DNA of 64,000 nucleotides. Source: Acephala macrosclerotiorum (lineage: Eukaryota > Ascomycota > Leotiomycetes > Helotiales > Mollisiaceae). Within the stretch, counting starts at the first letter, position 1. Each line of letters opens with the position of its first letter. Location of the stretch: the NCBI GenBank assembly GCA_014904845.1, contig MU119331.1:86606-150605 (forward strand). The letters run 5' to 3'. This document shows positions 24,283 to 36,905 of this stretch, in pieces. The notes beneath the pieces are model-generated. The model saw only the letters and a list, made by a program, of their open reading frames with translations. It made no database searches and was not told the origin of the DNA. A program made the translations under genes and the position numbers.

Positions 24283-27200
24283 TATTCAAAGAAATGTAAT
24301 AAAAATCAACGCTATATACAACGATTAATAAAACGAGTAATATTATTTCAAGTATTTCGAGCGAATAAAAAACAAAAAAATCGATCTTTTTATTAATTAC
24401 TTTTTCGTAAATCGTTGTCTATTTATAAATGAATTAATTAATCGTGAATATTACTATTGAAAAAACGATTAATAATATTATAATTTTTAGAATTATAATT
24501 GATTTTTACGATCGTTTATATTTAAAAACAATTAATATTAATATAATTAAATTATAAAACAAATAACTAGAAAACTTTTTAATTACAATTTCGATAAACG
24601 CTTTAAAAATATATAAAAAATTCAAAAATCTATTCAATTTATTATTCAAAAAAAAAGTAAAATTAACGTTAATAAAAAAATTTTAAAAAAATCAAATTTA
24701 TCGTCGTATATTTTCAACGATAACAATATTAACGTTCAAAGTTTTAATAAAACGATTATTAATAAATTCTACGAAAAATTGTCGATAAATATAATAATAA
24801 TAAATATAATAATAATAAATAAATCGAAAAACAAAATTCAAAGTACACAAAAAAACTTTCAACGAAAAATAAAAACAAAAAAAAAGTACTTAAAAATCGA
24901 ATCGTAATAACAAATTTTACAAAGCGTTCAAAACGAAAAACAAAAAAAAATAAACGTAAATCAATTGAAAAATGAAATTTTGAAATAATAATTTAATACT
25001 AAAAATAATAATTTTATTAATAAAATTCTATCGCGAAAACTCTTTAAAAATATAGTATTATTTTTAAAAATTTAAAAAAGAATAAAAATAATTATTAATA
25101 TTTTAAAAATATTGAATTTTATTATAATAATTATTAATTAATAATAAAAAAACAATATTTATTATTTGATTTTAATAGATATTAAAATCGTTGTAATAAA
25201 AAAAATACTAAAAATCGTTAATTTTATAAAATAATTTTTTCAAAATTTCTATAAAATGTTTAAAAAAACAAATTAATTTATTTTTATTATTAAAAACTTT
25301 GTAATACTCGAAATTAATCTCGTAAAAATCGATTTCTCGTTATTAATTAAAAAAAAACATATTATTATTACTTTTAAATTATATTTTAATTTGTTTAAAT
25401 TAATTAATTCGAACGAAAAATACAAAATATTAAATATTGAAATAAAATATTATATTGTTTTTACGTATATAATTCGAAATTTTAATAATATTATTATAAA
25501 CGTCGAAAATTTTTAATTATTTATTATTATTAAATAAAATTTCGAATTCGTCGAAATAATAATTATAAAAATAAAAATTAAATATAGAATCAAATATAAA
25601 TTTTTTTTTTTTTTATAAATAATACAAAAAAATTTTTTTTAAAATAATTATTCGTTATTATAATAAAAATACAAATTAAATACAAAAATAATAATTTGTA
25701 AAATAATATATTTTAAGATTTTAAAGATTTCAATTCTATTTATACGATTATAATTGTTTTTTTTTTGAAAATTTATTTGTATTAAATTATTAGAAATCGT
25801 TATATTCGTATATATTTTCAAATTGAAAAAACATTGAAAAAAAAAATATAATACGAGAAATTAAATATTAATATTATTAAAAAACAATATAATACTAAAA
25901 TTTGTAAACGGTTTTTATATTCTAATAAATTTCTTTTTATTTTTAATTTTTTATTAAATACTTTTAATATTATTTTATATAAAATAAATACGATTAAAAT
26001 AAATATTATTAATTCAAAAAAAAATATAAATGAAATAATACAAAAAATGAAATTATTTTTTTCGATTTTTTATAAAACGTTTTTTTTTTTAATAAAAAGA
26101 AAATAAACGAAATTTTGAATAAAAAAATTTTTAATAAAAAAGTAAAAAAATATTTTTTTATAATAATATTATTATTTTTAAATGCGAACATTATAAGAAA
26201 ATATTTAAAAAACGATATAAAATATTAATTATTTTATTTTATTAAAAAAAAATAAAATTAAAAAATTTTCAAATATAAAAACAAAACAAAAATTCGAATA
26301 AAAAAAATAGTTTTATTATTAAATAATTTCAATTTAAAATTATTTAATATAAACGTTAATACAATATATAAATTCAAGTTCAAAAAAATACGATTTATCG
26401 ATTTAATCGATGAAATTGAAAAAATTTTTAAAAAATAAAAAAATTGATTTAAATGATTTAAAATATAAAAAATATTTCAAAAGTATATTAAAAAATATAT
26501 AAAATATTTATTATTGCGAATTATTTTAATATTAAAAAAATTACGATTTATTTTTAAATGATTAATATTTCTATTTATTGAAAATTAATTATAAAAATTT
26601 GAAAAAAAAAAATTCGATAAAATAATATTTAATCGTAAAAAGATAATAATATTTAATTGAAATTTTTTTTTTAAAATCTATAAAAATATTAATTCGCTTA
26701 TTCGTATTAAAACAATTTAATATATAATATAATAAAAAAAAAGTTTTTATTGTTTTAAAATTTTGTTTTCGATTGTAATAAAAATACTTTAAAAACGACT
26801 CGATTACAAAATACTCGAAAAAAGTAATAATTCTTATCGAAATTTATAATTTCTAATCGCAAAAAAAATCGTTAAAATTTATCGATTAATTAACGCGATT
26901 ATAAAAATAAATTCGATTACTTTAAAAAATATTAATATATTTTTTTCTATAAATAAATTTTTTAAAAAATTTATTAAATATTTTTACGTTTTTTTAATAA
27001 ATTTCTTTTCTAAATACGATCAATTTACATTAAACGTTCGAAATAGAAATATAATTATTTTTATAATTTTATTAAAATTTCTACGAATAACAATATTATT
27101 TCAAAAAATAATTAATTTTATAATTTAATTTATTCGAATTATTATAACAATTTTAAAAAACGTATTTTTCAAAATCGCAATATTATTTTTAAATAATATA

Positions 27201-30200
27201 AAAATTAAAAAACTTTATACGAATTATAATAATAAATTAATATTTTCAAAAATTTATCGATTCGTTTTTAAATATATTCAAAATTTAAATAAAACGTTAA
27301 ATCGAATTAAAAAAATTTAAACTTATATAAAATTTAAATTACAATTTTATTAAAATGAAATAATTATTATTAATTTCATTTACAATTTTAAAAAACGTTT
27401 TTTTGAAAATATAAAAATTATTAAAATTTTAAAATAAATTAAATATAATAATATTTTTAAAATTAAAATTTTTATTAGAATTTGTATTTATTATAAAATA
27501 TAAATTTAATATTTTAATATTATTATTAAATCGTTATATCGATTGATTAAAAAAAACGAATTTTTCGAATAAGAAAAAAAATAAAAAATCGCTATAGTAT
27601 TTTTATAAAATAAACTTACGATAATTTTAATATTTTGTAAAATTTATTACGATTTTATAAATAAATAAAAAATAATTATTTTAAATATCGATATTAATTA
27701 ATAAAAATATAGAAAAATATTCGATTAATATAACGACAAAAAATAAAAACGAGTAATTCAATACAAATTAAAACTTTAAAATATTATTAAACGAAATTAT
27801 AATACGACAAAAAGAAAATATCGAGAAATTTTAAAGTACTTTCGCAAATTACAGTTTTAATTATATAATATTTATTTTATTTTTGAAACGAATACTAATA
27901 TATTCGTCGTTCAATTAAATCGAATAATAATAAATTTTTTTAGTATTTTAATTACTCGTTAATTTATTTAAATACAATTATTCGATTTTGAAATCAAATA
28001 TATTAAAAGAAATATTTATACTACTATAAACGAATTATTCAAAAAATCGCGAATAAAAACGACAATTTAAAAAAAAAAATAAATATCAATAAATTTATTA
28101 TAATCGAATTTGATTATATTGAAATAATTTTAATCTCAATCAAAAAACGTAAAATTAATCGAAAAATTGAAAATAAATTATTTATAATTAAAAATAAATA
28201 CATAAAACGAAAATATTTATTTGAATTATTAAATTAAATTTAAAAAAATTCTTTCAAACTCAATATTTTTAATTTTCAACTTTCGATATCAATCGCATTT
28301 TTCGTATATATTATATTAATCGCTTTTTTTGAAATCAATAAATTATTAAATAATAATAATAATAACAATACTATTTTTTTTTTTAATAATAATTATTCGA
28401 ATTATTTTTAAAATATTATTTAATATTTAATAACTTTAAAACAATTAAAATAGTTTTTAAAAATAAAATTTCGTAAATTAATTCGAAAATTTATTAATTA
28501 TAATATTCAAAATAAAATACTATAAAAAAATTTTATTAAATTTTATTTATCTCGATTTATTTTAAACGATTTAAAATAATATATAATAATTATAATTAAA
28601 TTATATAATAAATTCGAATATATTAAAAAAAAAAATATTTATTATCAAATAATTAATTAGTATTATTAAAAGAAATATTATGAAAACGTTCGAAATTTTA
28701 TAGTAAATTATAATAATTATCAATATAAAAACAAAAAAAAATACGAAGAAATTTTATATTTTTAGAGAATAATTTTATTATTTTATTGTATTAAAATAAA
28801 TATAATTAAATTCTCGTAATATAAAATATTCGATAGTTTGATTATAATATAAAATGATTTTTTCGATTGAATTGAAATTAAATTAATAAAGAATTCGATT
28901 TTTAAAAAGATTATTAAATTTATTTATAATAATATTATTTGTAAATATAATGTTTTTAATTATATAAAATTGAATAAAAAGTTCGAATTTAAAAAAATTA
29001 TTATTAAAAAATTAAATAAATTCAAAATTAAACGAATTATTATCTTTGTATATAATTTGAAAACAAATAAAATAATTAAATGAAAATATTAATTTATTAT
29101 TATCGTATTGATTATTTTGATAAAAAGAAATAAAAAAAATTAATTAAAACATTTATTAATTGTTTTTTTTGCGAATCGAACGACTATTTATAGATTAATT
29201 AAATATACGCTATTTTATATAATTTATAGTAGAGAAATTGTTTTATTTATTAAGATTTGATTTTTTATTTAAAAAACTTTCAATTGAAACGAAGTATATA
29301 ATCGAATGAAATTTTTTGAATTGAGAATTAAATAAATTAAAATGCGAAACGAGAATATAGAAAAATCGAAATTGAAAAAAGAGTATAATCGTAAATAAAA
29401 TCAAATATATTTCGATGTTTATTATTAAATATAAAAAAAATTAATTCGAGAAAAAGATTTCGTTTTAATATATAATATTAAATTTATTGATTAAAATATA
29501 TTTAAGAATATTAAATTGTTGTACAAATAATTAAATCTATATTAAATTCGTTAAATAAATTAATTGAAAAAAAATTATTTATTCGAAAAAATAAACGAAA
29601 TAATAATTCGAAAATTATATATTAAAAATCGTTTAAAAAAATTCGTTAAAAAAAATAAATATTAAAATTTTTTGAATAATAATAAAAACGAGAATATTAT
29701 TGAATTCGTTAATTTTAATAATAATAAAAATACAAATATAAAAAAAAAATAATTAAAAAATTTCGTAATAAATAAAGTATTTAAAAAATTGAAAAAAAAA
29801 TTAAAATTGTAATTCGTGTTTTTGAATTTAACGAAATTGAAAAAAATAAATATATACGATTTTTTAAAAATTGAATAAATAAAAAGAATTCGTTAAATTT
29901 CGAGATAATAACGATTTTTTAATTGAAAAAAAATTATTTCTTTTTTTTCTATTTATAATAATTTTATTTTTTTATCGATTTTTTTTAAAATATTTTTATT
30001 TATTTTAATAAACTCTATTTATACTTTGAAAAAAAAATTTTTTTTTTATTGTAATTAGAACGATTTTATTATATGAAAAGACGAAATTGTATTATTTTTT
30101 TTTTTTTAAAAAATTTTAAAAAATTTTGATTTTTAAAATCTATAAAAAATATTTTTTAATATATTCGAATATTTTTAAATATATTTCGATACATTTAAAT

Positions 30201-30719
30201 ATATTTCGATTATATTTAATTACATTCAAATTGTATAAACGTTTATTAATACAATATTTACTATAATTTATAAAAAAACTTTTTTCAATTTTTTTTTTTT
30301 TTTTTCTTAAAATTTTTCAATTACAATTTTTCAATTTTATATCAATTTAAGAATTATAACTTTTTTTTAATATTATTTATTTTATTTTTTATTTTTTTAA
30401 AATTTTAATTTGTATTATTTTATATACAAATAATTTTATTAATTGAATATATTTTATTTATTTAAATATTTCGCGATAATTTTTTTTAAAAATTTATNNN
30501 NNNNNNNNNTTTATTTTTTTTTTTTTTAAAATTTATTTAATATATTTTATAAAAAATCAATATAAAATTATTTATTTAAAAGTTTTAAAATTTTTTATTT
30601 AAAATTAATATTACAATATTTTAATTATATATATTAATATATTTTAAAAAATTTTCTTTGTAAAAACAAACAAATTTCGCAATTTTCAATTATTTAAAAT
30701 ATAAAAATATTTATTTACT
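24283..30719. other. RIP-degraded repeat DNA, no coding potential
   Basis: AT-rich throughout. 24290 to about 28600 keeps non-CpG C but not G; about 28680-29900 shows the reverse; from about 30100 the C-retaining state returns. No frame of meaningful length shows a family match. Probably several nested transposon remnants. Confidence 0.6.
30498..30509. other. assembly gap (12 N)
   Basis: Twelve N bases within AT-rich low-complexity sequence. The flanks are not obviously duplicated, unlike the gap at 51913. Confidence 0.95.
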
Positions 30720-33700
30720 TTTTTTATATAATTTTTTTATAAATATAAAAATTTATAATTTTTTTTGATTTTATTAATAAATTTTTTTTTTTCAAATTTA
30801 TACGTTTTTTATTTTTAAAATTCGATCAATTTATTATATTATTTTTCTATATACAAATTTTACAATTTCAATTTTTATTTTCGAAATTTTTATAATATTA
30901 TTATTATATTTCAAAAAAATATTTTATTAAATTTTGAAAGTACAAATTTCATACATAGAAAATAAAATAAAAATAATTATAATACGTTTATATAAATCGT
31001 ATAATACAATTTCGATAATTTATAGAAAATTATTAATAAATTACTATTTGAAAAAAAAGTAATTATAATTAGTAATATTAATAATAAATTTATGAAAATT
31101 AAAAACGTAATAAAAAAAGTTTTAATTGAATAAAAAAAGAGAATTGAAAATAGTATTATTTTGAAATTTTTTAAGAAAATTTTAAAATAGTATATAATTT
31201 TAAATAAAATTTTTTTTTTAAAATAAATAAAATTAAAAAATCGCGTATCGCGTTTTAATAAGTTTAATTTAATTTGATTAAAACTTTTAATAATATATTT
31301 AAATATTATAATTAAAAAACTTTTTTTCGAATTTAAATATTTTAATAATTTATTGAAAATTTTATTGATAGATTTTACAATAAATATATATATTAAAAAC
31401 TCGAGTAAATATTTCGTATAAAACGTTTTATATTTCGTGAAATTATTAGAATTATTAATATGATTATTATTAAAAGAAATAAAGTTTATAGTATATTATT
31501 TATAAGAATATTTTTTCGATTTATTGATTACAAAAAAACGTTAATATATTTAAAAAATGCGAATAACGATTTAATAATTACAAATTTAAATAAAATAAAC
31601 TTAAAAAAATTGCGTTTTATTTTTTACTTTTACGAACTTTTAATAATTAGAAAATATATTAAAAAACTTTTTTCGATTTTTGCGAATAAATTTAAAAAAT
31701 AATCGATTATTATTATTAGTAATATAAATATTCAAAGTACTAAATCTCAAAAAATTATTAATATTAATATTTTATTTCTTCAAATAATTTTATTAACTGA
31801 TAATAACAATAACGATAACGATAATAACGATAATAATATTATTATTATTAGTTTTTCTATACAAAATTTTTTATTTTCTCAAATTTCTCAAATCTTTCAA
31901 ACTTTTCAATTTATTTTTCTTTTTATTTCAATCTCTATATCAATCAAACTTAAAAAATCTACTATCGATAATAAAAAATACTACAATATATTTACGTTTA
32001 TATCAAAAAAACATAAAATTATTACTATTTTATCGCAATTTAATACTATTCTATTTTAATCAATTCGCGAATTTTAATCAAATAATATACATCCAATAAT
32101 TAATTACACGTACAATATAAATAATACTTAGAAATTAAACGTTATTTTTTTTAATATTTTAAATTTTATTAATCGCATTAAAATTTTAAATACTATTTAC
32201 AATATTTACAAATATTCGTTTATTAAACAATTTTATTGAATTCATTATATAATATTTTACAAAAATTTCAATTTATATTTTAAAAACAATAAAAAATAAA
32301 TTAAAATTATAAAAATACAATTATTTAAAATTTATAAATTGTACATTGAAAAAAAAAGTTTTTAATTCGTTTAAATTTATTTTAATACTCGTTTTTAATT
32401 TATAAATATTTTTACTATTTTTTAATATAAATAAAAAATATTAATAAAAAATCGATTCTAATTTTTACAAATTTTTATCGTTTTTATATTTGTTTTTTCG
32501 ATTAAATCGTTTATTGATTTAAAAATTGTAATAATTTTTATTTTATAAAATTTTTTTAAATAAACGAAAAAAAAAAAATATTTTATTACTTTTTTTTAAA
32601 AAAATTAATATATTGAAATTTTACTATTAACGAACTTTTTTCAACGAATTTTTTTTTCTATACAATACGTATTTTCTTTTTATTATCCAATTTTTATAAA
32701 TAGATTTCAAATTGTAATTATTATTTTATCGATTTTTTAAAAAAAAAAAAATTTATTTCGTTACTTTTTTTTAATCTATTAAATTCTATTAAAACAATAA
32801 AATTAATTAATTTTTTTACGAAAAAAAAATAAATATATTTTAAAATCTAGATTTATTATACGTTAAATTTTTTTTTTTTAATAAATTTCAAATAATTTAT
32901 TCGTGATTTAACGATTATAAAAAAACGATAAATTAATTATTTCGATTTTTTAAAAAAAACTATTTAAATAAATTTTTTTTTTAGTACTAAAAATCGAATT
33001 TTAATTGAAAATCTTTTAAAATAAATTTAATTAAATATTATAAAAAAAAAATCTCAAAAATTGAAATTATATATCTATAAAACAAAAACTTTTATCGATC
33101 GAAAATACGTCGAGAATTTCAAGAACTTTAATTTTTTCATTTTACTTCTCGTGAATTTGGTATTTGTTAATACTAACGAAAGAATCATCGACGATACTAT
33201 CTACGAAAAACTCAAAAAAATTCATAATAAATTTCGAACTTTTTTCGAAAATCGATTTCAAGAATTTTTTAACGACGAATCTTTTTTTTAATAGTGTTTA
33301 ATTTGAAAGAGTCAACGTAATCTTCGATATAATCTATTGCACGAAATCTTTAAATCATTTTATTGTTCGATATAAAATTTCTTAATAATTAAATTATTAG
33401 AATTCGTTTAATAATAAACATTTGTATACTTATTAATAAAAACAAATTATAATTCAAATTAAACTAGTTTTTCGGTATTTTGAGATAAAAAAAATAAAAA
33501 TGTTTTTTAGTAATAAATTTTTCTTTAGATACGAGATTGAGAGATTAGTAATATCTATAGAAAATGATTAGAAGTATTTGATTATTTCTAACGATAAACT
33601 TGAGTTTGAAATTCGTTTACCTTTTTTTTTTTTTATTAAGTTTTAAAAAGAAAGAAAAACAGACTACAGAAAAACTTAATATTAATAGAAATATTAAAAA

Positions 33701-34098
33701 AATTATTAGATTTTTAGAGAAAAACAACGATAATTTGAGAAATTTCGAACTTTGAATTCTTTGCTTAAAGCGGGTCTTTTTTATTTTTCTAGCTTTTTTT
33801 TTCGAGGCTCGGGACGAGCTCGTTATATGGGAAGACGATTGTAGTAAGGCTATATGCTTTCTCTTCAAAAATCCTTGTAAATAGCTAGTTTCGAAAGCAG
33901 TACTGATCACGTGTTTTTTAGTACATAAAAAGCTTTCGCTCACCATAGACTAATCAACAACCCTTTCTACTTCTACTTTGACTGATTGATTGATTGATTT
34001 ACGGATTGCGAATTACTTCGAATGAGTCTAGCCCACTGGCTAAGACGAACTGACCTACGGTTGGGCCTTTTTGCTTTGTGCTCCATTGCCCTTCTACA
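30720..34098 (+). mobile_element. 3' part of LTR retrotransposon family A, with terminal LTR
   Basis: About 3.4 kb that is repeated in inverted orientation at 60628-64000. It ends in a 259-bp LTR (33840-34098) preceded by a purine-rich stretch (gggaagacga) that fits a polypurine tract and so a plus orientation. Frames at 31460-31702 and 33061-33291 survive, but I cannot assign them to a retroviral-type domain. The distal end of the element is not resolved. Confidence 0.6.
33840..34098 (+). repeat. LTR family A, lightly mutated
   Basis: 259 bp from TGTAGTAAGG to CCCTTCTACA, with near-normal composition. It aligns end to end with 15397-15655, 21061-21318 and the inverted copy at 60628-60886. 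Carries CACGTG at 33908-33913 and a GATT tetranucleotide run. It marks the border between AT-rich DNA and gene island 2. Confidence 0.8.
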
Positions 34099-34530
34099 CT
34101 ATCAATACTCCAAAAGTTCCTCTCTTAAAACATCAGCTTTAAAATTTAGTAAAGGGGTTGGGTTGGCAAACAGACTCGAGCACCGATTTCCTTCTCCTGG
34201 AGATACGTATTTTCCGCAAACGCAACGACAACTCAATCTTCGCCAAATCATGAGGCTGTGGCAAGAGTAGAAGGATTGAAAGGTCAACTTCAGGGAGGTC
34301 GGAGTATATATACTGCTCTCGCTAGAGAGATCTTTTCGTAGGAGGAGGTGGGGCACGTGACTAACGTTCTTCCAGGCCTTGACTTTCAGCTTCAATGTCG
34401 GGGCTATATTGATGAATATCTCGCATTGTGATGCATCGGCATCATATCGTACATATATTGATGATCATACACTCATATCTAAACAAATATCCTTATATCC
34501 AACCCCACCCATCAAATTTTCTCGAACGCC
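34099..34530. other. intergenic between LTR and ATPase gene 3' end
   Basis: 432 bp of normal composition with no supported gene. It should hold the 3' UTR of the minus-strand ATPase gene. Confidence 0.4.
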
Positions 34531-36905
34531 TCATCTACCATCCTCACCTTCGTTATCCTCGCCTCCTTCCCCACCTTCATTCTGCCCTCGCACCTTTTTC
34601 AAAATCTTACCGACCATGTCTTCATCCTCCTCTTCCTCCGGTTGTTGAAGCTCGACTTCCGTGACTTTCTCCCCCCTCCGCTCTCCATCTTTAAGTAATA
34701 ACTTATACTTCCCACCTAACACTAAATCTTTCGCCACAATCTCTCTCGTTCTCCCCAAAGATTCAATATCGCTGATGCGTTGTAAAGTACCTTCGAGATG
34801 TTTATCGAAGCCTGGTTCGGAGCAGATGGAGCGGAAGGCGCGTTGCATGGGGACGGAGTCGGCGCGGACGGAGGCTTCGGATGTTATGGTGAAGAGGTTG
34901 ATGTGGTCGTAGGATTTTATGAAGTCGGCGCGGGTCATGATTTGGCGGGCGAGGTGGAGGGGGATTTGGGGAATGATGTGGGAGCCGTCGTCTGGGGAGA
35001 TAGTTTCGGACACTATAGGTAGATCAGTATGGGGTCTGAAGTATGATTCGGGAGTCGAGGAGCTGAGGAGCCGAGTTCATATTACTCGCGAGGAGCTCGG
35101 CTCTAGATATCTCCTTAATCAGAGGGCAGAATTTCACGTACTAGAATTTTCGAGGCGGACTAGGGCTTGGGCTAGGACCATTGCTGCTGACTGGAGTTTG
35201 TTAGTGTCTGTTCATCTGCGAATGGAGAATGGCGAAATCGCGGGGAAGAGGGGCGGAGAGGAGCGAGGTTGGGCGAGGCCAGGGTTTTGGCGTGTGACTT
35301 ACGGCGAATTTCTGCTGGTCCATAACATCATCGTCCATTTCCTTACCAAGGATCCAGCATTGATTCAGGAACCATCTCCGCTCTGTGTCAATGATTTTAT
35401 CGCACGTCTCGAGCATGTCCTTCGACTTCGCGACTCGGTTCAGAAATGTCAGGCGCCCACCAACTCGGCTGTAGACCTCGGATAGAATGTCCGAGCTGGG
35501 TGTCTCTTGGAAATACTTCTGACGATACCTCGCTAAAGCAGACATCGCTTGGCTTTTGGGAAGGTCAGATATCTGTGTGATTTCCATACGAGTAGCGAGC
35601 TGCTTCAGTCTTTCATAGACCCAGTAGTCGTCTGAGTTGAAAATCATGGTGACGAGGTTTGCTGCGGCCCATTGCTCTGCTCGTTGTTGGAGCAGTTCTA
35701 GGAGATCTCGTCCATCATCATCATCTCTGAGTAGGTGGACAGCATTGATGATCATGATGAGGGGTTTGCCGACCCTCTTGCGTCGCTTCAGAGCTATCTT
35801 CTCTAGTTTGTTGAAAGCTCGCTCGATATCCAAGAGCGCGGTGGTGTCTCGCGGTCCACGCTCAGAGAAGTAAGATCCAATATAATCTTCGTGAAATTCG
35901 AAGTCCAAAGCCTTTCCCAACCGGATACGGAAGATCTCCGCATCTGCATGAGCCTCAAACATACTGCAGCCTTCACCATTGATCTTCTGCATAGCTTCAA
36001 GTAACATGCTTGACTTTCCCGTACCTTTCTCGCCAATCAGAAGATGATAATGTCCTCGCAGGGTACCGTTGACAATGGCGTCAATCTTTGCTTGCTCGTC
36101 ACGTTGAATCCAGTGGTCGTCATCTTCTGATTTTGAGGCGATCGTGTTGGGCATTTGCTTGCCAATAGCGGCAAGCTCGAGAACGGGGTCACCGGGTGTA
36201 AAGGCGCCTTCCATCTTGTGTAGAACAAGCCACTTGTAAAACTTGTGATAGAGGTAGCCGCCCAGTCCAAATCCTGTCCCAAGTACGAGAATGCTAGCAA
36301 ATGCTGTCGCTGCACTTTCGAGCATCTTAGCTCCGAGCGTGGGGTCATCTCGAGAGTCGTTCTTGTTCTGCTTCGTATTTCCTTTCAAATTCCCGGGAGA
36401 GTTTTGATTGCCTTCATCATATCAGCACTCTTGAAAAACAATTACTCAGCAGAAGAAACATTGCAATCCAGTGAGACGTGCAGATATGTATCACGTGATT
36501 CACCCCCAAGCAAGATGATGCCTCTCCTTCTGTCTCATGGCTGGCCAAGTTCCGCGGCTGCAGCCGCCGCGCCCGTGAGACACTCGGTAGGAGTATAAAA
36601 TTCCGTCATAGACTTCTAGAACTTTGTCTCCAACCTGCATCACAAACCTGGGGTACGACCAGCATTTTGCTTCGTGGCACGAAAGATTAAACAACAGCGC
36701 CAGCAGAGCAGGATAGTGCATGAAATATAAGACTGGTCTACTCACGCAATTCCCCGACATCGCCAGATTCTCCGGGCTGGCTTGTGGCAATCCCTCGCCC
36801 TCGTCCTAGTTGAGCTGATGTTGGAGTTCTCCATGGTCGCGTCGGATGAACGCGCCCCAGAGAGGAAAGGTAGTGTATGCGCCGAAGATGCAGTGCTGGT
36901 CTCAT
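34531..36905 (-). CDS. mitochondrial membrane-anchored AAA+/Orc1-like ATPase
   Basis: Four exons by eye (36905-36746, 36411-35303, 35190-35142, 35012-34531) give 599 residues in frame. The first exon starts MRPALHLRRIHYLSS and is rich in R, S and L without acids, a typical mitochondrial presequence. One membrane span lies at about residues 88-107. Walker A is GEKGTGKSS (Lys186). The Walker B strand reads PLIMIINAVHLL, with Asn where the usual Asp is expected. Asn in VTMIFNSDDYW could be sensor 1. The last ~160 residues are alpha-helical, winged-helix-like, and end in an acidic, Glu and Gly-rich tail. The role is unknown: matrix or inner-membrane protein remodelling is a guess from the fold. 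The 334-bp first intron is unusually long and that junction is the least certain; the GAAG acceptor is the one that avoids an in-frame TGA. Confidence 0.78.

Noticed and set aside
33061..33291. 76-codon frame in the AT-rich family A arm
   Set aside because: It starts with TTG, is rich in Phe, Asn and Lys as expected for AT-rich DNA, and I could not place it in any retrotransposon domain.
34022..34270. 82-codon plus frame starting MSLAHWLRRTDLR
   Set aside because: It begins inside the family A LTR and crosses its end. The same LTR sequence occurs at other sites without this continuation, so the frame is fortuitous.
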